Both the position numbers and the translations under genes were made by a program. DNA of 16,736 nucleotides, taken from positions 1 to 16,736 of the forward strand of contig JAEDIV010000044.1 of the NCBI GenBank assembly GCA_016296675.1. Reading direction: 5' to 3'. This DNA is from Clostridia bacterium (GTDB lineage Bacteria > Bacillota > Clostridia > Christensenellales > Aristaeellaceae). Each line of letters begins with the position of its first letter. Positions within the stretch are counted from its first letter, which is position 1. Below the pieces are notes generated by a model, which made no database searches, was not told the DNA's origin, and worked only from the letters and a program-made list of their open reading frames with translations. Shown here piece after piece: positions 8,530 through 16,050 of this stretch.

Positions 8530-9059
8530 AAACCACCAGCATTCTGATCTCCGGCTTCGGCGGGCAGGGCGTTCTGTTCACCGGAAAATTTCTGGCCTAT
8601 GAAGGCCTTCTCGAAAATAAGGAAGTCACCTGGCTTCCGTCTTACGGCCCGGAAATGCGCGGCGGCACAGCAAGCTGCTCTGTCATCATTTCCGATACGC
8701 CCATCGGATCGCCCCTTGTTCCGAATCCGGACGTACTGATCGCGATGAATCTTCCGTCTCTCGACCGTTTTGAAGACGCGGTTGTTCCCGGCGGAATGAT
8801 CTTCTATGATTCTTCCCTCATCGATCGCGAAGTCAAGCGCACAGATGTTAAAGCCTTCGGTATCCCCGCTACGCAGATTGCCGGCGAAGAGGGTATGGCA
8901 ACGCTTGCCAACATGATCATCATGGGTAAAATGCTCAAGGAAACCGGCATGTTCCCGGTAGAAGCCGTAGACAAAACCATCCAGAAGGTCGTATCCGCAA
9001 AAAGACAGAATCTGATCGAGCTCAACAAAAAAGCAATTTCTCTTGGGTACGATCTGTAA
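8526..9059 (+). CDS. 2-oxoacid:ferredoxin oxidoreductase gamma subunit
   Basis: This 177-residue subunit has the family start ISGFGGQGVLFTGKFLAYEG, with the glycine-rich loop at residues 10-15, followed by WLPSYGPEMRGGTASCSVIIS and LVPNPDVLIAMN. It is the POR/KOR gamma (domain III) chain, involved in CoA binding. It starts inside the end of the beta gene (ATGA overlap) with GAGGAGG-like purines just upstream at about 8511-8516. It completes the delta-alpha-beta-gamma set and is the last gene before the operon terminator. Confidence 0.95.
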
Positions 9060-9070
9060 AAACAAAAAAT

Positions 9071-9101
9071 GCCGCCTGTCAATACGCAGGCGGCACTTTT
9101 T
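9071..9101. terminator. Intrinsic terminator closing the VOR operon, probably bidirectional
   Basis: GCCGCCTG (9071-9078) pairs with CAGGCGGC (9087-9094) around an eight-base loop. T residues follow at 9097-9101 and A residues precede the stem, so it could act in both directions. It lies 11 bases after the last stop. Confidence 0.9.
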
Positions 9102-9125
9102 GTATGAAATTGAGCTCAAGGGATA

Positions 9126-9158
9126 GGTGTTGTGTTTTAAAGAAAAATATTATATAAT
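9126..9158 (+). promoter_or_regulatory. Promoter of the first DUF6273 paralog
   Basis: TTGTGT (9130-9135) and TATAAT (9153-9158) are spaced by 17 bases. The 13 bases 9126-9138 (GGTGTTGTGTTTT) recur with one change before the second paralog at 10611. Confidence 0.7.
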
Positions 9159-9197
9159 AATGCTGAATATGTATGGAATAATCCGGGAGGAACATAT

Positions 9198-10556
9198 ATG
9201 AAAACGAGAATAATCCTTTTTACGGCACTCGCATGCCTTGTATTGTTATCCCTGTCAGGTTACGCGGATACGCACAGCGGGCTTATGCTTTTGAATCTTG
9301 ATACCGTTGAGAAAGAGGCGTTTTGCGGGGATATTTCCCTGAAGGAAGTAGAGATTCCGGAAAGCACGAAAAAGATTGAAAGCCGTGCGTTTGCAGATTG
9401 CGTAAATCTGAGCGTGTTTTATTGCTATTCACGGGATGTTGCCATTGCGGAGGATGCCTTTGAAAATACGCCGAATGTCCGTATGTACTGCTTCCTCGGA
9501 AGCACGATGGATACTTACGCAAAGGAAAAAGGAATCAGCAGAAGCTACTTTGACGCTTTTGAAATCGAGTGCAACACGGAAAAAAACGGTTGTAAAGGCC
9601 TTCCGATTACCTGGACGCTTACGGATATTCTTCCCGGAGAAAAGGCTGAAAGCGTATACAGCTATCGTATTTTGAAAGACGGTGCAGAAGCCGAAACCTT
9701 CTCCGAGCAGGCGGAAGCGAAATTCGTCTATACGCCTTCTTCTTCAGGAAACTATCAGATCGAAGTCACCATGAAAAACGAGCTGACGGAGACTACGATG
9801 GTTTCTGAGGAAGTTCCTGTTGCTGATAAACTGTATATGGGTATTTACGAGCAGGATGCCGATGCTTCGACACAGGATCCGCTTGAGTGGATTATTTTGA
9901 CTGCGAACGAAGAAAAAGCGCTCGTCTTAACGAAATATATCATCAAGATGGATTCGTATTTCAATCCTGCCTGGATTAAGTTCAAGTACTGCAATTGGAA
10001 CGGTTCTCTGATTACAACGTTCAGAGGTTCCAACAATTGGTATCCGAGTGCGGATTATATGAGCTTTAAGAAAATTGACGGCGTCGTTATGGTTCCCAAA
10101 CGGGATGGTACCTACATATCAAATGATGATCTTACAAGGCTTTATCACTGTCGTCCCTGGCTAAACGGAACTTTCAGAAATACTGTTTTTTCGGATGAGG
10201 AAAGAGAGAGAATTCTGCTTACGCGCAATACAAATCCGGACAACCCGAATTTTTCGTCTATTGATGGCGGACCGGATACCTACGATTATGTGTTCTTCCT
10301 AAGTTATGACGAAGTTCTTACATACATGCCGGATCCCAATTCGAGAAAGACGGCCAGCACACCTGTTGCAGCGAGCCAGCTGGCAAAGGGCAAGTCTGTT
10401 TACTGGTGGCTGAGAACCAGAGGCGGATCCAATGTAAATGCTGCTGCGGTATATGCCAGCGGTGTCTACAATGGAAATGTACACTATGGTGGAAGTGATG
10501 TTGGTCATTCGGATGTAGGCTATCGTCCGGCAATGTGGATTACGGTTGGCGGCTGA
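9198..10556 (+). CDS. Secreted protein: signal peptide, BspA-like leucine-rich segment, Ig-like segment, DUF6273-type domain (copy 1)
   Basis: The product is 452 residues. Residues 1-23 form a signal peptide with a likely signal peptidase I site after GYA; there is no lipobox and no cell wall anchor, so it should be released. About 30-115 is a short BspA-like leucine-rich segment (VEIPESTKKIESRAFADC; STMDTYAKEKGI). About 120-205 resembles an Ig/PKD-like domain (KFVYTPSSSGNYQIEVTMKN). From about 215 follows a domain with DUF6273 landmarks: DPLEWIILTANEEKALVLTK, WLNGTFRNTVFSDEE, YDYVFFLSYDEVLTYMP, YWWLRTRGG and YRPAMWITVGG at the end, suggesting a C-type-lectin/formylglycine-enzyme-like fold. 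Ligand and role are unknown; surface recognition is a guess. GGGAGG at 9185-9190 precedes the ATG. Confidence 0.88.
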   Translation: MKTRIILFTALACLVLLSLSGYADTHSGLMLLNLDTVEKEAFCGDISLKEVEIPESTKKIESRAFADCVNLSVFYCYSRDVAIAEDAFENTPNVRMYCFLGSTMDTYAKEKGISRSYFDAFEIECNTEKNGCKGLPITWTLTDILPGEKAESVYSYRILKDGAEAETFSEQAEAKFVYTPSSSGNYQIEVTMKNELTETTMVSEEVPVADKLYMGIYEQDADASTQDPLEWIILTANEEKALVLTKYIIKMDSYFNPAWIKFKYCNWNGSLITTFRGSNNWYPSADYMSFKKIDGVVMVPKRDGTYISNDDLTRLYHCRPWLNGTFRNTVFSDEERERILLTRNTNPDNPNFSSIDGGPDTYDYVFFLSYDEVLTYMPDPNSRKTASTPVAASQLAKGKSVYWWLRTRGGSNVNAAAVYASGVYNGNVHYGGSDVGHSDVGYRPAMWITVGG

Positions 10557-10571
10557 TGAAATCTTCTACAG

Positions 10572-10606
10572 GAAAAATCCTTGTGTTACGCAGGGATTTT
10601 TCTTTG
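10572..10606 (+). terminator. Intrinsic terminator between the two paralogs
   Basis: GAAAAATCC (10572-10580) pairs with GGATTTTTC (10594-10602) and a T-rich tract follows. It lies 15 bases after the stop of copy 1, so copy 2 must rely mainly on its own promoter. Confidence 0.8.
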
Positions 10607-10610
10607 TTTT

Positions 10611-10642
10611 GGTGTTGCGTTTTTATAATTCTACTATATAAT
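10611..10642 (+). promoter_or_regulatory. Promoter of the second DUF6273 paralog
   Basis: TTGCGT (10615-10620) and TATAAT (10637-10642) are spaced by 16 bases, inside the element GGTGTTGCGTTTT that is shared with the promoter of copy 1. Confidence 0.65.
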
Positions 10643-10683
10643 TTAATTACATATGTGCGTATATTAGACGCGGAGGCGGATAC

Positions 10684-12027
10684 ATGAATATTAGAAAAGT
10701 GCTGTTTTTTATGCTCGCATTGCTGGTGATGTTTTCTGTTTCAGCATATGCTGCAACACAAAGCGGTCTAATGCTTTTGTCACTGGACACCATTCGGGAA
10801 GAAGCGTTTTGCGGCGATGCTTCCTTGGAAGAAGTAGAGATTCCGGAAAGCACGAAAAAGATTGACAGCCGCGCGTTTGCGGACTGCGCAAACCTGCGTG
10901 CGTTTTATTGCTATTCCAGAGATGTTGTCGTTGCGGACGATGCTTTTGACAATACACCGAATGTTCGCGTGTATTGCTATCTTGAAAGCACGATGGATGA
11001 TTATGCACAGGAAAAAGGTCTTGCGCGCAGCTATTTTGATGCATTCAAAATTGTGTGCAATACGGATAAAAACGGCTGCAAGGGCCTGCCCATTACATGG
11101 ACGCTTACGGATATACTTCCGGGAGAAAAAGTGGAAAGCGTATACAGCTGCCGCATTTTAAAAAACGGCGTGCAGGTATTCGCTTCCGGGGAACAGGCGG
11201 AGGCCAGATTTGTCTACACGCCTTCTGCATCCGGAACCTATCAGATCGAAGTTACCATGAAAAATGAACTTACGGAAACGACCATGGTTTCTGAAAAAGT
11301 CGCTGTTGCAGACAGGCTGTACTTGGGCACATATGAGCAGGATGCCAATACTTCCACAAAGGATCCTGTGGAATGGATTGTTCTGACGGCAGATGAGGAG
11401 AAAGCCTTTGTACTCAGCAAATACATTCTCAAAACGAATTCCTATTTCAATCCTGCGTGGATCAAATATAAGTACTGCAATTGGAGCGGATCAACCATTA
11501 CGCTTGTCGGTTATTCAAACCAGTGGTATCCGAGCGCGACGTACATGGGCTTTAAGAAAATAGACGGCGTTTGGATGGTGCCGAAAAAAGACGGAACCTA
11601 TATTTCCAATGATGAGCTTACTGCGCAGTATCACGCTCGCTCCTGGTGCAACGGAACATTCTATAACGGTGCATTTTCTGATGAAGAAAAAGAGAGGATT
11701 CTGCTTACGACCAATGTCAATCAGGATAGTCCTGATAATGTAGACGGCGGTCCGAATACCCAGGATTACGTGTTCTTCTTAAGCTATGATGAACTGCTGA
11801 AGTATCTTCCGACACAAGAGTCAAGAAAGACAGCGGGTACGCCGGTAGCGAAAAGTCAGCTGGCGGCTGGCAAGGCGGCATATTGGTGGCTGAGGACGAA
11901 CGGAAAATTCCGATGCAATGCGATGATTGTATATGCATCCAATGGAGGACTGTCTACATACGGCTCTGATGTAGGGCACCGTGACGGCGCATACCGTCCC
12001 GCGATGTGGATTACGGTTGGAGGCTGA
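10684..12027 (+). CDS. Secreted DUF6273-type protein (copy 2, paralog of the preceding gene)
   Basis: This 447-residue protein matches copy 1 along its whole length. The signal peptide has a clean AYA|AT cleavage site after residue 23. The leucine-rich segment (VEIPESTKKIDSRAFADC), the Ig-like segment (YTPSASGTYQIEVTMKNELT) and the DUF6273-type domain (DPVEWIVLTADEEKAFVLSK, FSDEEKERILLTTN, YWWLRTNGK, YRPAMWITVGG) follow in the same order. Differences from copy 1 are spread thinly except just before the C-terminus, where residues around 406-436 diverge and three residues are missing relative to copy 1. A GGAGG at 10672-10676 precedes the ATG. Being secreted, paralogous and separately promoted, the two may bind different ligands; that is inference. 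Confidence 0.88.
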   Translation: MNIRKVLFFMLALLVMFSVSAYAATQSGLMLLSLDTIREEAFCGDASLEEVEIPESTKKIDSRAFADCANLRAFYCYSRDVVVADDAFDNTPNVRVYCYLESTMDDYAQEKGLARSYFDAFKIVCNTDKNGCKGLPITWTLTDILPGEKVESVYSCRILKNGVQVFASGEQAEARFVYTPSASGTYQIEVTMKNELTETTMVSEKVAVADRLYLGTYEQDANTSTKDPVEWIVLTADEEKAFVLSKYILKTNSYFNPAWIKYKYCNWSGSTITLVGYSNQWYPSATYMGFKKIDGVWMVPKKDGTYISNDELTAQYHARSWCNGTFYNGAFSDEEKERILLTTNVNQDSPDNVDGGPNTQDYVFFLSYDELLKYLPTQESRKTAGTPVAKSQLAAGKAAYWWLRTNGKFRCNAMIVYASNGGLSTYGSDVGHRDGAYRPAMWITVGG

Positions 12028-12034
12028 GAGGCAC

Positions 12035-12074
12035 AAAAATGAAGCCCTTGCTTTGAACAAGGGTTTCATTTTTT
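12035..12074. terminator. Bidirectional terminator between converging genes
   Basis: AAAAATGAAGCCCTTG (12035-12050) pairs with CAAGGG-T-TTCATTTTTT (12058-12074) with one mismatch around a seven-base loop. The A and T flanks make it usable from both strands, ending copy 2 and the converging sulfatase gene whose stop is at 12086. Confidence 0.88.
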
Positions 12075-12085
12075 GATTGAAACGC

Positions 12086-13588
12086 TTATTTTTTAAGCTT
12101 GTCGGTTCCTCTGTAATCGCCGAACGCCGGGGCTTTGGCAAAGGCGTTCATGGCGTTCTCCAAAAGTTCGATGGTCATCCTTTCGCGGATGTCGCGGTAA
12201 GCGGGCTCGTCAAAGATGTTTTGCCATTCGTTGGGATCATTTGTAAGATCGTACATCTCGCCTGAAACGCTGCTCTCATCGATACAGAAACCCGGGCGGG
12301 TATAGATAAGCTTATAGTTTTCGTTTCTCCACATCCATGCGGGGGCAATCTGCGTTTTTTCAGAGCCGCTTCCGTGATATTCTGAAAAGGCGCCTTTCCG
12401 CTTCGTTTCTTTTGCGAGGAGACTTTCGCCTGGCCACTGGACGTTTGGCTCGATGCCCGCGGCATCGCAGATGGTTGGAAGAATGTCAACCAGCATGGCA
12501 GGCCGGTGATCTTTTGTTGCGTGCAGCGCCGGATCTATGCAATCGCCTGCCAGAATCAGTGGAACGCGGACGCTTGACTCAAAAAGGCAGTATTTGCTGA
12601 AGCGGTAATCGCGTTCGCCCATCATTTCGCCGTGGTCAGAAACAAAGATAAACAGGGTGTTTTTGTCAAGCCCTTTTTCACGGATTTTTTTAAGCGCGCT
12701 TTCGATAAAGTGGTCCATGAATGAACAGTTTGCGTAATACCTGAGCGTGCTTAGACGCTTTTCATCGTCTGAAAGGGTTTTCCAAACGTTTTTTCGCTCA
12801 TTGTGAATCGCGTTCAGATTGGCGCTGGCATTCATCGCGTTTTGAATGTGAGGACTCGGATCGTTTTCCCATGGCGGCGTGGGGAGCGGGGGGATGTCCT
12901 TAAGATCGTACAAAGCTTCAAATTCAGGAGGAATATTGAACCCTGCGTGCGGCTTGATGAAAGAAAGATAGAGAAACAAAGGCCTGCCGTCCGGCTCATA
13001 GCCATCCAGAAACTCAATGCATTTTTTGTGGATAAATCCATCGCGGTGATGTTCTTTGGCAAGCGCGCTTGTTTTTCCTATATATCCGGCGGCTTTTTCT
13101 TCGCCCGAGCCGAATTCGCTGGTTTCGTCAAAGTAGGCTTTAAGGCCTTCTGCATCCTCGTCATCCATCATGGCTGCGCCTTCTTCGTATTGGAGGCTGA
13201 ACTTCGGCTGGCCTTCCGCGCGCACGTGGAAGCCGCGCCGGGAACCGGGGACGCCTTTTATGGTATTGTTCCAGTGTGTTTTCCCGAATCCGGCGCAGAA
13301 ATATCCTGCGTCGCTTAAAAGCTGGGGGAGAGGGACGCCGGGCAGTCGCGACTCATCCAGAAGCGCGCCGGAATTGGTGCGCACGCCGGTTTGCGAAGGG
13401 TAGAGGCCGAACATCATGGAGTTGCGGCTGGGAACGCACATTGGGCACTGGCAGACGGCCTGATCGAAAAGTACGCCGTTTCGGGCCAATGAATCGATGC
13501 CGGGCGTTTTGACAAGCGGATTTACGCAGCCGATGGCGTCGAATCTTTGCTGATCGGTCATGATCATGATGATGTTGGGTCTTGCCAC
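12086..13588 (-). CDS. Cys-type sulfatase (arylsulfatase/choline-sulfatase family), cytoplasmic
   Basis: This 500-residue enzyme hydrolyses a sulfate ester. The sulfatase signature CVPSR begins at C51, the cysteine converted to formylglycine, and is followed by the typical GLYPSQTG. Metal and active-site residues are visible: D12 in MIMTDQQ, R55, K103/H105 in GKTHW, H214 in IKPHAGF, and D318-H319 in FVSDHGEMMGERD. I chose the GTG at 13588 because AAGGAGGTG stands just upstream on this strand and the protein then begins with the usual PNIIMIMTDQQ; an ATG at 13630 would add 14 residues before the ribosome binding site. There is no signal peptide, so substrates must be imported sulfated saccharides or small esters. 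An anaerobe would need a radical-SAM maturase (anSME), not in this window. Exact substrate is unknown. Confidence 0.93.
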   Translation of the reverse strand: MARPNIIMIMTDQQRFDAIGCVNPLVKTPGIDSLARNGVLFDQAVCQCPMCVPSRNSMMFGLYPSQTGVRTNSGALLDESRLPGVPLPQLLSDAGYFCAGFGKTHWNNTIKGVPGSRRGFHVRAEGQPKFSLQYEEGAAMMDDEDAEGLKAYFDETSEFGSGEEKAAGYIGKTSALAKEHHRDGFIHKKCIEFLDGYEPDGRPLFLYLSFIKPHAGFNIPPEFEALYDLKDIPPLPTPPWENDPSPHIQNAMNASANLNAIHNERKNVWKTLSDDEKRLSTLRYYANCSFMDHFIESALKKIREKGLDKNTLFIFVSDHGEMMGERDYRFSKYCLFESSVRVPLILAGDCIDPALHATKDHRPAMLVDILPTICDAAGIEPNVQWPGESLLAKETKRKGAFSEYHGSGSEKTQIAPAWMWRNENYKLIYTRPGFCIDESSVSGEMYDLTNDPNEWQNIFDEPAYRDIRERMTIELLENAMNAFAKAPAFGDYRGTDKLKK

Positions 13589-13611
13589 GGCAAACACCTC
13601 CTTATACAGAC

Positions 13612-13620
13612 AGTATAGCA
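13612..13620 (-). promoter_or_regulatory. Extended -10 promoter for the sulfatase gene
   Basis: On the minus strand the sequence reads TGCTATACT, a TGn-extended -10 element, about 25 bases before the GTG. The -35 region is weak. Confidence 0.5.
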
Positions 13621-13644
13621 TAAAGCGCATCCAAAATCACTTGT

Positions 13645-13673
13645 TTGCCTAAAAATACGGTTTGTGATATGAT
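13645..13673 (+). promoter_or_regulatory. Promoter of the mnmA-like gene
   Basis: TTGCCT (13645-13650) and TATGAT (13668-13673) are spaced by 17 bases in the 117-base divergent region between the sulfatase and the thiouridylase gene. Confidence 0.55.
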
Positions 13674-13705
13674 ATTGCATATGACAGTAGACTTCGGAGG
13701 ATGAA

Positions 13706-14728
13706 ATGGACGACAGAAAAGTTGTGCTGGGTTTATCGGACGGCGTGGATTCCGCTGTCGCTGCGCGCATTTTGACGGATATGGGCTATGAAGTCCACGG
13801 ACTGTATCTGAAAATATCGGGCGAGAAGGCTGAGTCGCAGGCGAAAAAGAGCGCTGAAAGGCTGGGAATTTCCTTTCGGTCGCTTGATGTATCTAAGGCG
13901 CTTGAGGAGCATGTGTGCGCGCCGTTTGCAAAAGGATATCTTGAAGGAGAGACCATCAATCCCTGCATCGGCTGCAACCGAAATATGAAGTTCAAGGCGC
14001 TGATCGATTATGCGGATGAAATAGGCGCCGCCCGGATTGCCACGGGACACTATTCCATAGTGAAAGACGGGAAAATATATTCGGGCCATCCGGACAATGA
14101 TCAAAGTTATATGCTGTGCAAGCTTACGCGAGATCAGATAAAAAGGCTGTTGCTTCCCTTAGGCGGCATGAAGAAAGAGGATGTCAGAAAGATTGCAAGG
14201 GAAATGAATCTGCCCGTTGCGGATAAGCCCGACAGCCGGGAAATCTGTTTTATTACCAATGAGACGTATGCAAGCTGGCTTGAAAAGCGTGAAAATACGC
14301 CGGGAAAAGGCAATGCAATATACAATGGCAGAGTTTTTGCTGAGCACATGGGCATTCACCGGTATACGGTAGGGCAAAGGTTCGGCGAGACAGAAGAGGG
14401 AAGAAGACTGTATGTGTCCGGGATCGACGCAAAGGAAAACGCGCTGTACCTGTCTTTGTGGGAGGATCTTTTTATAGATGAAATTCTTGTCCGCGACATC
14501 GTGTGGCTGACGGATGAGCTCGTTTTTCCGCTGGAAGGTATTATCCGCGCAAGGCATACCCGCTGGGAAATGCCCGAGTGTACCATCTCCTTAATGGAAG
14601 ACGGACGCGTGAAAGTGAAGACGAAAGACAAGCTCCGAGCGCCCGCAAAAGGGCAGACAGCTGCGTTTTATACAGGCGATCAGCTGATCGGCGGCGGAAC
14701 GATTGACGGCTGGTTGCAGGGATGTTAA
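13706..14728 (+). CDS. MnmA-like tRNA 2-thiouridylase with variant PP-loop
   Basis: This 340-residue protein matches MnmA, the ATP-dependent enzyme that thiolates U34 of Lys, Glu and Gln tRNAs using sulfur from a persulfide relay. Both catalytic cysteines are in place: C90 in NPCIGCNRNMKF and C181 in DSREICFIT. ATGHYS, NDQSYML, HRYTVGQRFGE and the C-terminal RAPAKGQTAAFYTGDQLIGGGTI are family landmarks. It is about 30 residues shorter than typical MnmA. The PP-loop reads LSDGVDSAVAA (residues 10-20) where the family has SGGVDSS, so a Gly is replaced by Asp and a Ser by Ala. This suggests a second, diverged copy and not necessarily the housekeeping enzyme. GGAGG at 13696-13700, five bases before the ATG, fixes the start. 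No terminator follows. Confidence 0.88.
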   Translation: MDDRKVVLGLSDGVDSAVAARILTDMGYEVHGLYLKISGEKAESQAKKSAERLGISFRSLDVSKALEEHVCAPFAKGYLEGETINPCIGCNRNMKFKALIDYADEIGAARIATGHYSIVKDGKIYSGHPDNDQSYMLCKLTRDQIKRLLLPLGGMKKEDVRKIAREMNLPVADKPDSREICFITNETYASWLEKRENTPGKGNAIYNGRVFAEHMGIHRYTVGQRFGETEEGRRLYVSGIDAKENALYLSLWEDLFIDEILVRDIVWLTDELVFPLEGIIRARHTRWEMPECTISLMEDGRVKVKTKDKLRAPAKGQTAAFYTGDQLIGGGTIDGWLQGC

Positions 14729-14754
14729 AGGAACAAAAATGACGTAAACGTAAC

Positions 14755-14783
14755 TTGCTTATGCCTGTTGGTCACGGTATAAT
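14755..14783 (+). promoter_or_regulatory. Promoter of uxuA
   Basis: TTGCTT (14755-14760) and a perfect TATAAT (14778-14783) are separated by 17 bases, 57 bases before the uxuA start codon. Confidence 0.8.
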
Positions 14784-14840
14784 GGGGCAAGCCGATGGAA
14801 ACATGTACCCTACAAGTTTGAAATACAGGAGGCACATTTT

Positions 14841-15914
14841 ATGAAAATGACGTTCCGGTGGTATGGCAGCCAGTATGACCCCATTCCCCTCAAGTATATT
14901 AAACAGATTCCGGGCATGACGGGCGTCATGGGTCTTCTTGAAAAACCTGCAGGCATTGAGTGGCCGGAGGACGAGTTTATTAAGCTCAAAGAGGAAGTCA
15001 ATGAGGCGGGCCTTGAAATCGAGATCATTGAATCTGTCAATGTTCATGAAGACATCAAGACCGGACTTCCCAGCAGAGACCACTATATCGAAAACTACAT
15101 CAAGACCATCCGCATGCTGGCCAAGCATGGAGTTAAGGTCATTGTATACAACTTTATGCCCGTTTTCGACTGGCTGCGCACCGATCTTGCGCGTGTCATC
15201 CCCGAGGACGGAAGCAACAGCCTTTATTTTAACGAAGAGGATCTGGGCGAGATGGGCCCGATTGAAATCGTGGAAAGAACGGCAAAGGGGAGCGGAAGCT
15301 TTACCTTGCCCGGCTGGGAACCGGAGCGCCTTTCAAAGCTTGAGTTTACCCTCAAACAGTATGAAGATGTCACACCGGAGGATCTCAGAAACCATTACAA
15401 ATATTTCCTCGACGCGGTCATTCCCGTTTGCGAAGAAGTGGGCGTTAAGATGGCCTGCCATCCTGATGATCCTGCATGGCCTATTTTCGGTCTTCCGCGC
15501 ATTGCGCACAGTCAGGCCGACTTTGACAAGATTGTAAAGCTGCATGACAGCCCCGCAAACACGCTCTGCCTTTGCACGGGTTCTCTGGGCAGCAATCCTG
15601 AGAACAACATTCCTGAAATCATCCGTCACTTTGGTGAGATGAACAGAATCAGCGCGCTTCACGTAAGAAACGTAAAGTATCTGGGTTATCGTCATTTCAG
15701 AGAAGCGGCGCATCTTTCTGCCGCCGGCGATCTTGATATGTATGAGATCATGAAGGCCATCTTCGAGACTTGCCCCGATACCTATGTGCGTCCCGATCAC
15801 GGACGGATGATCTGGGACGAAAAAGGCCGCGCCGGCTATGGACTTTTTGACAGAGCTCTGGGCGCAACGTACTTAAACGGCCTGTGGGAAGCCATTGACA
15901 AGACAAAGAAATAA
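14841..15914 (+). CDS. uxuA: Mannonate dehydratase
   Basis: This 357-residue cytoplasmic TIM-barrel enzyme removes water from D-mannonate to give 2-keto-3-deoxygluconate in the glucuronate branch of hexuronate use. The start MKMTFRWYGSQYDPIPLKYI and FGLPRI are diagnostic. The metal ligands expected for the family can be seen: H207 in MACHPDDP, C245 in CLCTGSLG, H274 in LHVRNVK and D319 in YVRPDHGR. Length matches the Gram-positive form. AGGAGG at 14827-14832 precedes the ATG. It stands alone, with its own promoter and a hairpin behind it; no other uronate gene is in the window. Together with the sulfatase it hints at use of uronate-containing, possibly sulfated, glycans. Confidence 0.96.
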   Translation: MKMTFRWYGSQYDPIPLKYIKQIPGMTGVMGLLEKPAGIEWPEDEFIKLKEEVNEAGLEIEIIESVNVHEDIKTGLPSRDHYIENYIKTIRMLAKHGVKVIVYNFMPVFDWLRTDLARVIPEDGSNSLYFNEEDLGEMGPIEIVERTAKGSGSFTLPGWEPERLSKLEFTLKQYEDVTPEDLRNHYKYFLDAVIPVCEEVGVKMACHPDDPAWPIFGLPRIAHSQADFDKIVKLHDSPANTLCLCTGSLGSNPENNIPEIIRHFGEMNRISALHVRNVKYLGYRHFREAAHLSAAGDLDMYEIMKAIFETCPDTYVRPDHGRMIWDEKGRAGYGLFDRALGATYLNGLWEAIDKTKK

Positions 15915-15945
15915 GAAATTCCTTCAAAAATGATTTACCTTGCAT

Positions 15946-15983
15946 CGTACCCCGGCAAAACGCTCTGTTTTGTGCGGGGTACG
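15946..15983 (+). terminator. Strong hairpin after uxuA, no T tract
   Basis: CGTACCCCG (15946-15954) pairs with CGGGGTACG (15975-15983). The inner bases continue as CAAAAC with GTTTTG after one bulge, giving a stem of about 15 pairs with loop GCTCT. Only GCAAATTTATG follows, so it is not a textbook terminator; it may still end or stabilise the uxuA mRNA. Confidence 0.6.
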
Positions 15984-16015
15984 GCAAATTTATGTGTAAA
16001 TTTTGGATAAATTCA

Positions 16016-16044
16016 TTGACAATTAACCCTTGGCGGCATATAAT
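16016..16044 (+). promoter_or_regulatory. Consensus promoter of the rpsM operon
   Basis: A perfect TTGACA (16016-16021) and a perfect TATAAT (16039-16044) are separated by exactly 17 bases, as expected for a highly expressed ribosomal protein operon. Confidence 0.92.
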
Positions 16045-16050
16045 ACTATA

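Larger units (their letters stand above)
9126..12027 (+). repeat. Tandem gene duplication: two promoter-gene units
   Basis: The units 9126-10556 and 10611-12027 share the promoter element, signal peptide pattern, domain order and most of the protein sequence (well over half identical by eye; not computed). A transcription terminator separates them. The long stretches of silent difference show that the duplication is not recent. Confidence 0.85.

Noticed and set aside
9198..12027. Diversity-generating retroelement cassette
   Set aside because: No reverse transcriptase, template repeat or accessory gene is present; differences between the copies are not limited to adenine positions. Kept only as a possibility under the paralog finding.
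15946..15983. Riboswitch or small RNA after uxuA
   Set aside because: It is a simple long hairpin without further conserved structure, best explained as an mRNA end or stabilising element.
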